Of a DNA stretch of 64,000 nt, positions 24,690-33,775 are shown one piece after another. Every line of letters begins with the position of its first letter. The stretch's first letter is position 1. Source of the DNA: Glycomyces tritici (GTDB lineage: Bacteria > Actinomycetota > Actinomycetes > Mycobacteriales > Micromonosporaceae); NCBI RefSeq assembly GCF_030403505.1, contig NZ_JAUEMJ010000010.1, positions 155,833 to 219,832 of the forward strand. Reading direction: 5' to 3'. The notes below the pieces were generated by a model. That model was not told the origin of the DNA. It was given only the letters and a program-made list of their open reading frames with translations, and searched no databases. The translations under genes and the position numbers were made by a program.

Positions 24690-27143
24690 CTATTGGCGTT
24701 GTTCGTGCGCGGCGGCCGCCGCGATGCCGGAGGCGAAACCGGCGAGCCGGTCCCTGATCTCGGCAGGGTCGAGGTCGGTTCCGCCGCCGCCCGAACGCGA
24801 GCTGGGGACGGAACCGGGGAGCAGCCGGGAACCAGGAGCGCGGCGGGGCAGTTCCGCGCCGTTGACCCTGCCGGAGGTTTCGAGTGCTCGGTTCACCTTC
24901 CTGAAGGTAACATCCAGCGTCTCGGGCGCAGGCCCCGCAGGGGCGTGGGATCCGTTCCCGCCGTTGCGCGCCGCCGGGCCCGGCGAACCCTGCGCGCCGT
25001 AGTTGTTCCCGGCCACAGGCAGCGGTTCGGGGGCGGAGCCGGCGCGGCGCGGACGCGGCACGATCGGCTCGACGGCGCCCGGCGCGCCCGTCTCGGCGCC
25101 CGTCCCGGTCACCGGCAGGTTCGCGGCGCGGGCCGACAGCGCCAGCTGCGCGGCCGTGCCCCGGTCCGCCGGAGAGAGCCCCACGGGGTCCTCGGCGTGC
25201 GCGCTCGAGGGGATGCGCACCAGCGCCAGCGTGCCCTTGCCCATCGTGGAGTGGAGCTGGACGCTGATCGAGTGCTCGGCGGCGAGCCGCCCCACCACCA
25301 GGAGGCCCATGGTCGCGGTGAGCTCGGAGTTCAGCTGCGTCGGCTCGGCGAGGCGGCGGTTGATCGCGGCCATCGGCTCGGGGGCCAGGCCGATGCCGTC
25401 GTCGGCGATCGAGATGACGATCTCCGAGCCCGAGCGGCGCGAGGTGACCCGCACCGACTGCGTCGGCGGCGAGTACGACGCGGCGTTGTCGAGCAGCTCC
25501 GCGAGGATGCGCACGAGGTCGCCGGCGGGCTTGGTCTCCAGCCGGACCGCGACCTGGTTCTCGACCACGACGCGCCCGGCGTCCTCGATCTCGGCCACGG
25601 CGTCGCGGATGATCGCCTCGAGCCCGGCCGGGTGGTTGTAGCGGCGCTGCGGGTCGCCGCCGGCGAGCAGGAGCAGGTTCTCCTCGTTGCGGCGCATGCG
25701 CGCGAGCAGGTGGTAGACGCTGCGCCACTCGTCGGGGATCGACGACGCGGCGGTGCCCTCGACGAGGGCCTCCATGACCTGCTGCTGGCGGCGGATGAGG
25801 CTCTGGCCGCGGCGGGCGAGGGTCTTCATCATCGCCTCGACGTCGATGCGCAGCAGGGCCTGGTTCGCGGTCTGGCGCAGCGCCTGGTGGTGGGCGGCGC
25901 TGAAGGCCTCGGCCAGGCTGTCGAGCTCGTCGGCGTACCGCGAGTCGGTCTGCAGCACCGTCTGCTGCTTCGCGGCCTGCAGCAGCCGGTCGACCTCGTT
26001 CGCGTTGGCGGCCTGGGACACCGCGGCCACCGTCTTCGGCAGCGTGTCGTACGCGGCGGTCAGGGTCGCCTCGCGGACGCCGTCGACGCGCAGGCTGATC
26101 CGGCGCGCCAGCATCGCCGCGGAGATGATCGAGGTCAGCGCCAGCACGAGCACCAGCGCGAACGTGGTGAGCAGGGTGCGCGAGGCGGCCTCGCGCATGC
26201 GGTTCACGTCCTCGCCCAGGAAGGCCAGCACCGAGACCTGGGTCGTGTCCAGGGATGCGACGACCGCGCCCTGCGCCGCCATGAAGTCGGTGGGGGAGAT
26301 CGTGGGGATGTTGCCGCGCAGGTAGACGCTCATCGCGGTCCGGGCGTCCTTGGCGTCCTGGGACTCCATGGCCGCCTTGTAGACCGAGGCGGTCTCGTTC
26401 GAGGCGTTGGCCCGGAACTCGGTGATCTGCTGGTCGAACTTGCCTGAGAGGCTCGCGACCTGCCCGAGCGCCTCGCGGTCGACCAGGCCCGTGCCCTCGG
26501 ACTCCAGGAGCGCGAGGTCGGCGGCGACGGTGAACTGGATCTCGGCGGCGATGCGCCCGGCCTGCATGACCGCGGCGAGGGAGTCCAGGTGCGCGGAGAT
26601 CTCGGAGTCGTCGACGAGGCGGGGCAGGATCGACGCGATCCCCACGATGTGGTCGGCGAGGTCGCGGTAGACCTGGATGCCTTCCGCCACTTCGTCATCG
26701 GTGTAGACGGCGTCGCCGGTGTACATCTCGTCGAACGCGAGCCTGGCGGTGCCGAGCTCGTCGACCTTCGCGAACAGGTTGTCCATGTCGTTGGCGAGCT
26801 CGGGGAAGCGGGTCACCGCCGCGTCCGAGGCGCCCCGCAGCGCGTCGAAGGCCTCGTCGGTCTCGCGGCGGGCCACCGCGGAGTCGAACTGGCCGCCGCC
26901 GCCGTTGACCACGGCCATCACGACCGGGCCGATCTCGGCCTGATGCTGGTCCAGGGTCTTGTTCAGGCTCTCCGAGAGCTCGGCGAGGACCTCGGCGTCG
27001 GTGGCGTTCTGGTAGGAGTCCCACACCGTCACCGTCTGGAACAGCCCGAGCACCAGCATCCCCATGAGCGCCGCCGCGATCGGCAGCATCAACTGCATCC
27101 GAATCGGGAGGCGACTGGTGCGCTGCCGGCTTTTACGAGCCAT
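24690..27143 (-). CDS. cvnA: Sensor-type membrane ATPase with NIT domain (CvnA-like)
   Basis: An 817-residue membrane protein. TM1 is ~17-40. An extracytoplasmic nitrate/nitrite-sensing-like (NIT) helical domain spans ~45-320, TM2 ~325-350, then a HAMP-like linker, a helical region with [23 protein letters not shown], and a GHKL ATPase domain (N-box [15 protein letters not shown]1 DDGIGL, G2 [10 protein letters not shown]) without a clear phosphoacceptor His box. The last ~200 residues are disordered Pro/Gly/Ala. This is the architecture of streptomycete CvnA, which signals to a Roadblock protein and GTPase instead of a response regulator. Followed by cvnB in an operon. Confidence 0.9.
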   Translation of the reverse strand: MARKSRQRTSRLPIRMQLMLPIAAALMGMLVLGLFQTVTVWDSYQNATDAEVLAELSESLNKTLDQHQAEIGPVVMAVVNGGGGQFDSAVARRETDEAFDALRGASDAAVTRFPELANDMDNLFAKVDELGTARLAFDEMYTGDAVYTDDEVAEGIQVYRDLADHIVGIASILPRLVDDSEISAHLDSLAAVMQAGRIAAEIQFTVAADLALLESEGTGLVDREALGQVASLSGKFDQQITEFRANASNETASVYKAAMESQDAKDARTAMSVYLRGNIPTISPTDFMAAQGAVVASLDTTQVSVLAFLGEDVNRMREAASRTLLTTFALVLVLALTSIISAAMLARRISLRVDGVREATLTAAYDTLPKTVAAVSQAANANEVDRLLQAAKQQTVLQTDSRYADELDSLAEAFSAAHHQALRQTANQALLRIDVEAMMKTLARRGQSLIRRQQQVMEALVEGTAASSIPDEWRSVYHLLARMRRNEENLLLLAGGDPQRRYNHPAGLEAIIRDAVAEIEDAGRVVVENQVAVRLETKPAGDLVRILAELLDNAASYSPPTQSVRVTSRRSGSEIVISIADDGIGLAPEPMAAINRRLAEPTQLNSELTATMGLLVVGRLAAEHSISVQLHSTMGKGTLALVRIPSSAHAEDPVGLSPADRGTAAQLALSARAANLPVTGTGAETGAPGAVEPIVPRPRRAGSAPEPLPVAGNNYGAQGSPGPAARNGGNGSHAPAGPAPETLDVTFRKVNRALETSGRVNGAELPRRAPGSRLLPGSVPSSRSGGGGTDLDPAEIRDRLAGFASGIAAAAAHEQRQ

Positions 27144-27251
27144 CGAGGGGCGTCCTTTCTGAGGGGCGAAAGCGCTGCGGCGTGCTGCTGACCATCTTTG
27201 CTTGTGCTTTCAGGGCTGTATGAGGCAGGGGTCACTCCGCAGGTCGGCCGT

Positions 27252-28595
27252 TCAGCCCACGAGCGGCCGTCCTTCCGGGTATCGGTACAGGCGGTGGCGG
27301 GAGCGGAGGGCGAGGGACGCGGCGAACAGTACCGGCCCGATGCGCCCGGTGTACATGGCGATCGCCAAGAGCCACTTGGACGGCTCGGACAGGTCGTACG
27401 TGACGCCGGTGGACTGGCCGAGGGTCGCGAGCGCGCTCGTCACCTCGAACATGATCGACATCAGGTCCAGGTTCGGCTCGAACCGCTGCATGAGGAACAC
27501 GCCGAAGGCGTTGCAGGCCACGTACACCAGCGCCACCGTGAGCGCCTCGCGGATCACCGAGGGGTTGATGCGGTGCCGGAAGGCCGTGACGTCGGGCTCG
27601 CCGCGCACCTCCGCCCAGATGACCAGGAGCAGCACGAAGAACGTGCCCACCTTGATGCCGCCGGCGGTCGAGGCGGAGCCGCCGCCGATGAACATGAGGA
27701 TGATCGAGGCGAGCTGCGAGTCCTGGTTCATCGCGCCGATGTCGACCGAGTTCAGGCCCGCCGCGCGCACCATCGAGGTCTGGAAGAAGGCCGGCAGGAT
27801 CCGGTCGTACCAGGGCCACTGCCCGAACGTGGCCGGGTTCGACCACTCGAACACGAGGAACGCGATCCAGCCGCCGACGAGCAGGAACGCCGAGCCGACC
27901 AGGGTGATCTTGGTGTGCACCGACCACTGCTTGCGGCCCCACTTGCGGCGCGTGACCTCGAAGATCACGGGCATGCCGAGGCCGCCGATGATGGTCGACA
28001 GGCACAGGGGCAGGCAGATCCACCAGTCGGTCGCGTAGCTCATGAACGAGTCCGAGAACAGCGCGAACCCGGCGCTGTTGAACGCGCTGACGGCGTGGAA
28101 GATCCCGTACCAGACCGCGTCGCCGAGCCCGAACCCGTAGGTGGAGAAGCGGATCGCGAGGACCAGCGCGGTGGCGGCCTCGACGACGAGCGAGAGCGCC
28201 ACGGTCCGCAGGAGCACGGCCTTGACGTCCCCGAGGCTCAGCGCCCGGCTGATCTCGGTCTGCGTCATCAGCTTCGTGCGCAGGCCCAGCTTGTTCGACA
28301 CGAGCAGCCCGACGAGGACGGCGCTGGTCATGATGCCCAGGCCGCCGACCTGGAAGAGCAGCATGATGACGAACTGCCCGAACCAGCTCCAGTGGAAGGG
28401 CGTGTCGACCACGGCGAGGCCGGTCACCGACACCGCGGAGGTGGCGGTGAAGAACGCGTCGGTGAAGTGCGTGACGTCGTTCTCCAGATGCGCGAGCGGC
28501 AGCATGAGGAGCAGCGTCCCGGCCATGATCGTGGCCAGGAAGATCAGCGGGATGAGCCGGGCGGGGTGGCGGAAGAAGGCCTGGACGCGGGTCAT
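27252..28595 (-). CDS. Potassium uptake channel subunit TrkH/KtrB
   Basis: A 447-residue Trk/Ktr/HKT family K+ channel subunit from ATG 28595. The four pore loops are visible: TSAVSVTGLAV, SAFNSAGFALF, GGGSASTAGGIKVGT and SALATLGQSTG; each has the filter glycine. About eight transmembrane helices. It takes up K+ (often with Na+) as the membrane partner of the gated ring encoded by the upstream gene, whose stop is one base before this ATG. Size near 450 residues and the single-RCK partner fit a KtrAB system better than E. coli Trk. Confidence 0.93.
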   Translation of the reverse strand: MTRVQAFFRHPARLIPLIFLATIMAGTLLLMLPLAHLENDVTHFTDAFFTATSAVSVTGLAVVDTPFHWSWFGQFVIMLLFQVGGLGIMTSAVLVGLLVSNKLGLRTKLMTQTEISRALSLGDVKAVLLRTVALSLVVEAATALVLAIRFSTYGFGLGDAVWYGIFHAVSAFNSAGFALFSDSFMSYATDWWICLPLCLSTIIGGLGMPVIFEVTRRKWGRKQWSVHTKITLVGSAFLLVGGWIAFLVFEWSNPATFGQWPWYDRILPAFFQTSMVRAAGLNSVDIGAMNQDSQLASIILMFIGGGSASTAGGIKVGTFFVLLLVIWAEVRGEPDVTAFRHRINPSVIREALTVALVYVACNAFGVFLMQRFEPNLDLMSIMFEVTSALATLGQSTGVTYDLSEPSKWLLAIAMYTGRIGPVLFAASLALRSRHRLYRYPEGRPLVG

Positions 28596-28596
28596 G

Positions 28597-29277
28597 TCAG
28601 GTCGTGGAGGCGAAGTGCTCGACCCTCGTGGTGGCACCGGAGACGATGAGGGTGTCCCCTTCGGCGATCACGGTGTCGGGTGTGGCGTAGGTGAAGTCCT
28701 CGCCGGGCTGCTTGACGCCGACGACGGTGACCCCGTACTTGCTGCGGAGCTTCGACTCGCCGAGGGTCTTCCCGACGGCCTCGGTGGGGGCCTTGGTCTT
28801 GACGATCGCGAAGCCGTCGTCGAACTCGATGAAGTCGAGCATCTTGCCGCTCACCAGGTGCGCGACCCGCTCGCCCATCGCCGCCTCGGGGTAGACCACG
28901 TGGTGGGCGCCGGTGCGGTGGAGGATCTGGCCGTGCTTGGCGTTGATGGCCTTGGCCCAGATCTCGCGGACCCCGACCTCCTCGCAGGCCAGCACGGTGA
29001 GGACGCTCGCCTCGATGTCGGTGCCGATCGCGACCACGACGTGGTCGAACTCGCCGATGCCGAGCTGGTTGAGCACCGTCGACTCGGTGGAGTCGGCCTG
29101 CACCACGTGGGTGAGGGTCTCCGAGGCGCGCTGCACGATCTCGGGGCGCTCGTCGATCGCGAGGACTTCGTGGCCGAGCCGTGTGAGGGACTCGGCGACC
29201 GCGGACCCGAAGCGGCCCAGGCCGATCACGGCCACGGTCTCCTCTACGGTGCTTTCGCCCTTGCCGAACAGGTTCAT
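28597..29277 (-). CDS. Potassium channel gating subunit TrkA/KtrA
   Basis: A 226-residue cytoplasmic RCK protein. The N-terminal Rossmann domain binds nucleotide via VIGLGRFGSAVA and DERPEIV; the C-terminal RCK_C domain (about 140-226: FAIVKTKAPTEAVGKTLGESKLRSKYGVTVVGVK...) binds ligands. In KtrA such domains sense ATP/ADP and, in many Gram-positives, cyclic di-AMP. It forms a ring under the TrkH/KtrB dimer and is co-transcribed with it. Start ATG 29277. The upstream gap of ~140 bp ends in a classical terminator belonging to the ehu operon, so this operon has its own promoter. Confidence 0.93.
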   Translation of the reverse strand: MNLFGKGESTVEETVAVIGLGRFGSAVAESLTRLGHEVLAIDERPEIVQRASETLTHVVQADSTESTVLNQLGIGEFDHVVVAIGTDIEASVLTVLACEEVGVREIWAKAINAKHGQILHRTGAHHVVYPEAAMGERVAHLVSGKMLDFIEFDDGFAIVKTKAPTEAVGKTLGESKLRSKYGVTVVGVKQPGEDFTYATPDTVIAEGDTLIVSGATTRVEHFASTT

Positions 29278-29415
29278 CGGATCGCTTCCTCAGTAGGTGC
29301 TGACACGCTGTCTGATTCTGCCACCCGCCCCGAGCGGCGGCGGTCCGTACCCGCGGCGGGCCGCGACGACGCGTCCACATCGGCGGTCCACTTCGGATTC
29401 GAGGGCGAAAAAGAA

Positions 29416-29454
29416 GAGGGGGGCGGCCGATAACCCCTCATGGCCGCCCCCCTC
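29416..29454 (-). terminator. Rho-independent terminator of the ehu operon
   Basis: A 13-bp stem, GAGGGGGGCGGCC (29416-29428) with 29442-29454, followed on the minus strand by CTTCTTTTT. It is placed between ehuA and trkA. Confidence 0.9.
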
Positions 29455-29497
29455 GAACACCCCTAACACTCTCCAAGGATGGAGGAGAACCCCGAGT

Positions 29498-30325
29498 CTA
29501 CTCCGCGAGCACGGCCCGGAGGAAGTCCTGCGTGCGCGCTTCTCGCGGATCGGAGAAGATTTCATCCGGGGCGCCCTCCTCCACGATCCGGCCGCGGTCG
29601 AACATCATCACCCGGTTCGAGACGTCCCGCGCGAAGCCCATCTCGTGCGTGACGATGAGCATCGTGATGCTGGTCGTGTCCGCGACGTCGCGCAGCACGC
29701 CCAGCACGTCGGCCACCAGCTCGGGGTCGAGCGCGCTGGTCACCTCGTCCAGCAGCAGGATGTCCGGGTCCATCGCCAGCGCCCGGGCGATCGCCACCCG
29801 CTGCTGCTGGCCGCCCGAGAGCTGCGACGGGTAGTTGTCCACCTTGGCCGAGAGCCCGACCAGCTCCAGCAGGTCGCGGGCCTTGGCCTCGGCCTCGTCC
29901 TTGGAGCGGCCGAGCGTGTGGACCTGCGCCTCGGTGACGTTGCGCAGCACCCGCATGTTCGGGAACAGGTTGAACGACTGGAAGACCATGCCGATCTTCT
30001 TGCGCGCCTGCCGCATGTGGCGCTCGTTCGCCACCACGAGCCTCCCGCCCTTCTCCATGTGGGACAAGGGCTTCCCATCGACCCAGATGACGCCGCCGTC
30101 GGCGGCCGGATCCTTGGGCGCGGTCACGTGCTCCAACGTCATGAGCAGCCGCAGGATCGTGGTCTTGCCCGATCCGGAGGGCCCGATGAGCGTCACGCGC
30201 TCGCCCGGGGCGACGTCGAAGCTCAACCCGTCCAGGACCTTGAGGTCCCCGAAGGACTTGTCGACGCGGTCGAAGCGAACACTGTACGGCGCTCCACGCT
30301 GGTCACTAGAAGTTGGACTTGGCAA
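29498..30325 (-). CDS. ehuA: ABC transporter ATPase, ectoine/polar amino acid type
   Basis: A 275-residue ABC ATPase with Walker A GPSGSGKTT, Q-loop MVFQSFNLF, signature LSGGQQQR, Walker B ILLLDEVTSALD and H-loop IVTHEMGFARDV, all intact and typical of polar-amino-acid (GlnQ/EhuA) importers. It drives uptake of the ligand bound by the lipoprotein at 31708. Start TTG at 30325, 20 bases inside the preceding permease gene, with GGAGA seven bases upstream; no ATG or GTG occurs near. Last gene of the four-gene operon. The ectoine assignment rests on resemblance of the whole cluster to ehuABCD. Confidence 0.9.
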   Translation of the reverse strand: MPSPTSSDQRGAPYSVRFDRVDKSFGDLKVLDGLSFDVAPGERVTLIGPSGSGKTTILRLLMTLEHVTAPKDPAADGGVIWVDGKPLSHMEKGGRLVVANERHMRQARKKIGMVFQSFNLFPNMRVLRNVTEAQVHTLGRSKDEAEAKARDLLELVGLSAKVDNYPSQLSGGQQQRVAIARALAMDPDILLLDEVTSALDPELVADVLGVLRDVADTTSITMLIVTHEMGFARDVSNRVMMFDRGRIVEEGAPDEIFSDPREARTQDFLRAVLAE

Positions 30326-30974
30326 GACGGTTCTCCAATCTCCGCGCCGCGACCGCCACCGGGTAGGAGGCGGCCAGGAACAGGATGCCTGCGATGGTGT
30401 AGCCCTCGACGGCGCCGTCGTAGTGCTGCCCTTGGTACTTCTGCGCTTGCGCGATCATCTCCAGGACGCCGATCACGAACAGGGTCGGCACCTCCTTGAA
30501 CATGGCGATGATCCAGTTGGCGACGGCCGCGGCCGAGCGCCGCAGCATCTGCGGGAGCACGATCGCGCCCCACACGCGGTGGGTCGGCAGGCTCAGCGCC
30601 GTCGCGGCCTCCCACTGCCCCACCGGGATCGCCTCGATCCCGGCCCGGAACGACTCCATGGTGTAGGACGCGTAGTGCACGCCCAGCACCGCCGAGCCGA
30701 CGGCGAACGCGCTCCACTCGGGGTTGACGTAGTAGCTCGTCGCGGTCCACACGAACAGCACCTGCACCAGCAGGGGCGTGTTCCGGATGAACTGGAAGAC
30801 CCCCGAGAGGACCCGCCGCAGCCACGGCGGGCCGGTGCGGATGCCGACGGCCACCAGCAGCCCCAGGAGCACCGCGATGATCCCGGCGACCAGGGTGACC
30901 TGCAGGACGACGAGGAAGCCCTGCCACATCGCCGGGAAGATCTCGACGACGATCTCGCTGTTCCACTCGTTCAT
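30306..30974 (-). CDS. ehuD: ABC transporter permease, ectoine/polar amino acid type
   Basis: A 222-residue HisM-family permease with about five transmembrane helices and the ATPase-coupling (EAA) loop EAATALSLPTHRVWGAIVLPQMLRR. Also RNTPLLVQVLF, typical of polar-amino-acid permeases. It pairs with the permease encoded immediately upstream; its ATG and that gene's TGA share one base. Substrate from context (see the binding protein). Confidence 0.9.
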   Translation of the reverse strand: MNEWNSEIVVEIFPAMWQGFLVVLQVTLVAGIIAVLLGLLVAVGIRTGPPWLRRVLSGVFQFIRNTPLLVQVLFVWTATSYYVNPEWSAFAVGSAVLGVHYASYTMESFRAGIEAIPVGQWEAATALSLPTHRVWGAIVLPQMLRRSAAAVANWIIAMFKEVPTLFVIGVLEMIAQAQKYQGQHYDGAVEGYTIAGILFLAASYPVAVAARRLENRLAKSNF

Positions 30975-31699
30975 CAGGCCATGCCCTTCTCGGCGACGGC
31001 CGTGGTCAAGCGGCCCTTGACGGGCTTCGCGTCGATGCCCATGCCGCGCTTGGCCCGGCGTTCGAGCGCGCGCATCCCGGTCCAGATGAGCCAGGCGAGC
31101 ACGAAGTAGACGACGAGGATGAGGCCGTAGTGCGGCAGCAGGTTCGCGCCGCCGTTCTGCCCGCCGATCAGACCGGCCATCGCCGTGAGGTCGGTGACGC
31201 TGATGAGCGACACGAGCGCGCTGGCCTTGAGCAGCATGATCGCGAAGGCGCACAGGGAGGGGATCATCTCGGGCCAGGCCTGGGGGAGGACCACGAGCCG
31301 GAGGCGCTGGAACGGGGTGAAGTTCACGGCCAGGCTCGCTTCGAGCTGGCCCGGGGGGACGGCGGCGATCGCGCCGCGCACGACCTCGGAGCAGTAGGCG
31401 CCGTAGTTGAGGCCGAGGGCGATGATGCCGGCGACGATCGCGTAGTCGAACTGGATGCCCAGGACCACCGGCATGGCGAAGGCGAACCAGAACAGCTGCA
31501 CCACCACTGAGGAGCCGCGGAAGAACTCCACGAACGCCCGCGCGGGAGTGCGCACCGCGAGGTGCTTCGAGCTCGTCATGAGCCCCAGCGCGAACGCCAC
31601 CACCAGGGCCAGGGCCGCCGAGGCCAGGGTGACCTGGACGGTGACCAGCAGCGGCTCCGCGTACCGGGGCAATGAGTCGACGACTGCTTGCAAGTCCAT
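30974..31699 (-). CDS. ehuC: ABC transporter permease, ectoine/polar amino acid type
   Basis: A 241-residue HisM-family permease from ATG 31697-31699. About five helices, FRGSSVVVQLFW in the place of the family's RGTPLLVQL motif, and the coupling loop EASLAVNFTPFQRLRLVVLPQAWPEM. The C-terminal ~30 residues are basic and cytoplasmic. It begins 8 bp after the binding-protein gene and overlaps the next permease gene by one base, so all four proteins come from one mRNA. Confidence 0.9.
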   Translation of the reverse strand: MDLQAVVDSLPRYAEPLLVTVQVTLASAALALVVAFALGLMTSSKHLAVRTPARAFVEFFRGSSVVVQLFWFAFAMPVVLGIQFDYAIVAGIIALGLNYGAYCSEVVRGAIAAVPPGQLEASLAVNFTPFQRLRLVVLPQAWPEMIPSLCAFAIMLLKASALVSLISVTDLTAMAGLIGGQNGGANLLPHYGLILVVYFVLAWLIWTGMRALERRAKRGMGIDAKPVKGRLTTAVAEKGMA

Positions 31700-31707
31700 G
31701 GCGACTC

Positions 31708-32616
31708 CTACTGGTAGGTGTCCGGGCAGAGGTCCTCGGCGGTGAGCCCCTCCGGGTGGTTCTCCTCGACGGTGAACCCGTACTCGGACACCAGGCCCTC
31801 CCAGGCGGCCTTGTCGGCGAGGAGCTTCTCGAGCTCCTTGTTCACCGCGTCCCGGAAGCCGGTGTCGGCGGGCTGGAAGACCGCCGCGCCCGCGCCGATC
31901 ATGTCCTCCCCGGAGTCGGGGTCCACGAGCCAGAAGCCCTCGGTGACCTCGACCTCGGGGTCGGCCTCGGCCGCGAGCCGGAGGTTCGCGCTGGTCAGCC
32001 CGATCGCGTCGCAGCGCCCGGACTTGAGTTCGAGGATGAGCCCGGACAGGTCGGCCTGGACGTTGATGCGCTCGGCGTCGAAGATCGCGTCCGCGACCTC
32101 CTGCTCGCTCGTGCCGTTCATGACGCCGATGACGCCGTCGGTCTCGGCCATGGCGTTGAGCGTGGTCCAGCCGCCCGGATTCCCGGCCCGGACCATGAGC
32201 GCGTCCGGCATGATGTAGTCCGGGTTCGCGAAGGCCACCGCGTCGCAGCGTTCGGGGGTCACGTACATGCCGGCGACGACCATGTCGTGGTTGGTGCCCA
32301 GGCCCGGGATGAGCGCATCCCACTCGGTGAGCTTCCATTCGATCTGATCGGCCTTGATGCCGAGCTTGTCCAGCAGGTACAGCTGGACCGCCACCGACTG
32401 GCCGGTGACCGACTCGTCGTCGGCGGTGTACGCGTACGGGGCCTCGTTGGCGTAGGCGATGCGGAGCTTGCCGCCGTCCTGGGCCTTCTCCAGCAGCCCG
32501 TTCCCATCGCCGCCGCCCTGGTCAGTGCGTGAACAGGCCGCCAGCGCGAAGGCCGCCGCCCCGGCGGCGGCCCCGCCGAGCAGATGGCGGCGGTTGAGGT
32601 GCATTCGGTTCGACAC
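31708..32616 (-). CDS. ehuB: Substrate-binding lipoprotein, ectoine/hydroxyectoine type
   Basis: A 302-residue family-3 solute-binding protein. The signal has a twin-arginine-like start (NRRHLLGG) and a lipobox ALAAC, so it is likely a lipoprotein on the outer face of the membrane. The mature domain begins KLRIAYANEAPYAY and includes TEWDALIPGL, AGMYVTPERCDAVAFANPDY and MVRAGNPGGW, patterns I associate with EhuB, the ectoine/hydroxyectoine binder. Start GTG 32616 with AGGAGG seven bases upstream. First gene of the operon. Another polar compound cannot be excluded. Confidence 0.85.
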   Translation of the reverse strand: MSNRMHLNRRHLLGGAAAGAAAFALAACSRTDQGGGDGNGLLEKAQDGGKLRIAYANEAPYAYTADDESVTGQSVAVQLYLLDKLGIKADQIEWKLTEWDALIPGLGTNHDMVVAGMYVTPERCDAVAFANPDYIMPDALMVRAGNPGGWTTLNAMAETDGVIGVMNGTSEQEVADAIFDAERINVQADLSGLILELKSGRCDAIGLTSANLRLAAEADPEVEVTEGFWLVDPDSGEDMIGAGAAVFQPADTGFRDAVNKELEKLLADKAAWEGLVSEYGFTVEENHPEGLTAEDLCPDTYQ

Positions 32617-32675
32617 GTGGTCGCCTCCTGGTTCGGGGTCGGGTACGTTGCCGACACTAACGTTCTATTGTAAGT

Positions 32676-32710
32676 TTGTCGACAATACGATGATCGACGT
32701 TAGATAACAA
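32676..32710 (-). promoter_or_regulatory. ehuB promoter with palindromic operator over the -10
   Basis: On the minus strand TTGTTA (32705-32710) and TATTGT (32682-32687) are spaced by 17 nt. The perfect palindrome TTGTCGACAA (32676-32685) overlaps the -10 and resembles GT/AC-type sites of FadR-like GntR regulators, one of which is encoded divergently. Binding there would block the ehu operon. Confidence 0.55.
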
Positions 32711-32816
32711 AAAAGCAAGCATGTCGACGGGGGACGCAACCAGAGCTTGCACCGGAACGTGATGTACCGGCAGCGCTAAGATGCTGCCCAGAAGAGACAG
32801 AGGGGGAACAGCCAGA

Positions 32817-33620
32817 GTGTCGACGCGCAGCAGCGGATTGAGCGGGCTCACCAGCGCCCGCCAGGTGGGGCGCCTGGCCCCGGTGCGACGCACCTCGACG
32901 GTGGATCTCATCGCCGACCGGCTCCGCGACGCGGTCGTGGACGGGTCGCTCCCACCCGGGGCCGCCCTCGGCGAAGCCGAACTCGCCTTCCAACTCGGCG
33001 TCAGCCGCGGCCCGCTCCGCGAGGCCATGCAGCGGCTCACCGCCGAAGGCCTCCTCGTCATCCCGCGCCGCCGCGGCCTCGCCGTGCGCACCATGACCCC
33101 CGAAGACGTGCGCGACATCCACTGGCTGCGCGCCCGCATCGAACCCGAACTCGGCCGCCGCATCCTCGCCCGCCCGCTCGCCGAACGCAAGACCGTCCTC
33201 GCCGAACTCGGCACCGAGGTCAAGCGCATGCAGCGCGCCCTCAAGAAGAACGACGCCCGCGCCCTCGGCGACGCCTACCTCGACTTCCACCGCGGCCTCG
33301 CCGCCTGGGGCGGCTCGATCCGCCTCGCGCGCATGATGTCCACGCTCCTCATCGAGACGCGCCTGTGCACGTTCTCCATGTACGAGCACTTCGAGGTCGC
33401 CGTCGACCTCGTGCCCGAGCACGCCGCCTTCGTCGAGGCGCTGGCCGCCGAGGACGCCGAGCGGTTCAGCGACCTCATGTGCGCGCACCTCGACGCCGAG
33501 GTCCGGCGCCTCCTCTCCGAGCCCGAAGCGGCCACAGAGGACGACGCCGACCGGCTCCTGGCCGAGACCCCGGACGAGCCGCAGCCGCTCGACCGCCTCG
33601 ACCTCCCCGAGGGCATCTGA
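32817..33620 (+). CDS. GntR-family (FadR subfamily) regulator, probable ehu repressor
   Basis: A 267-residue regulator from GTG 32817 (an ATG at 32781 would add 12 residues but lies inside a possible -10, TAAGAT 32777-32782). An N-terminal winged helix (TVDLIADRLRDAVVDGSLPPGAALGEAELAFQLGVSRGPLREAMQRLTAEGLL) is followed by an all-helical FCD effector domain (~95-230). FCD proteins bind small carboxylates, often with a metal. It is divergent from ehuB, and a suitable palindrome overlaps that promoter, so it likely controls uptake. The last ~35 residues are acidic and probably disordered. Confidence 0.88.
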   Translation: MSTRSSGLSGLTSARQVGRLAPVRRTSTVDLIADRLRDAVVDGSLPPGAALGEAELAFQLGVSRGPLREAMQRLTAEGLLVIPRRRGLAVRTMTPEDVRDIHWLRARIEPELGRRILARPLAERKTVLAELGTEVKRMQRALKKNDARALGDAYLDFHRGLAAWGGSIRLARMMSTLLIETRLCTFSMYEHFEVAVDLVPEHAAFVEALAAEDAERFSDLMCAHLDAEVRRLLSEPEAATEDDADRLLAETPDEPQPLDRLDLPEGI

Positions 33621-33671
33621 CCTGGCGCGCAGTCCGTTCCGCGACCCGTTGCCGCGCAAGTTGGAACGACG

Positions 33672-33713
33672 ACTGTCAATATCCTGACAGTTCACGGTCC
33701 GTTGGTGGACCGT
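33672..33713. promoter_or_regulatory. Two adjacent 7-6-7 inverted repeats upstream of the SGNH hydrolase
   Basis: ACTGTCA-N6-TGACAGT (33672-33691) and ACGGTCC-N6-GGACCGT (33694-33713) are both perfect, with centres 22 bp (two turns) apart. A TATA-rich -10 (TATAAA at 33729-33734) follows. Together they look like a double operator. Confidence 0.55.
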
Positions 33714-33775
33714 CCGTTACGAAACCTATATAAATAGGGCCCCGACCCCGGACAAAATTCGAGACGGAGCCCAAA

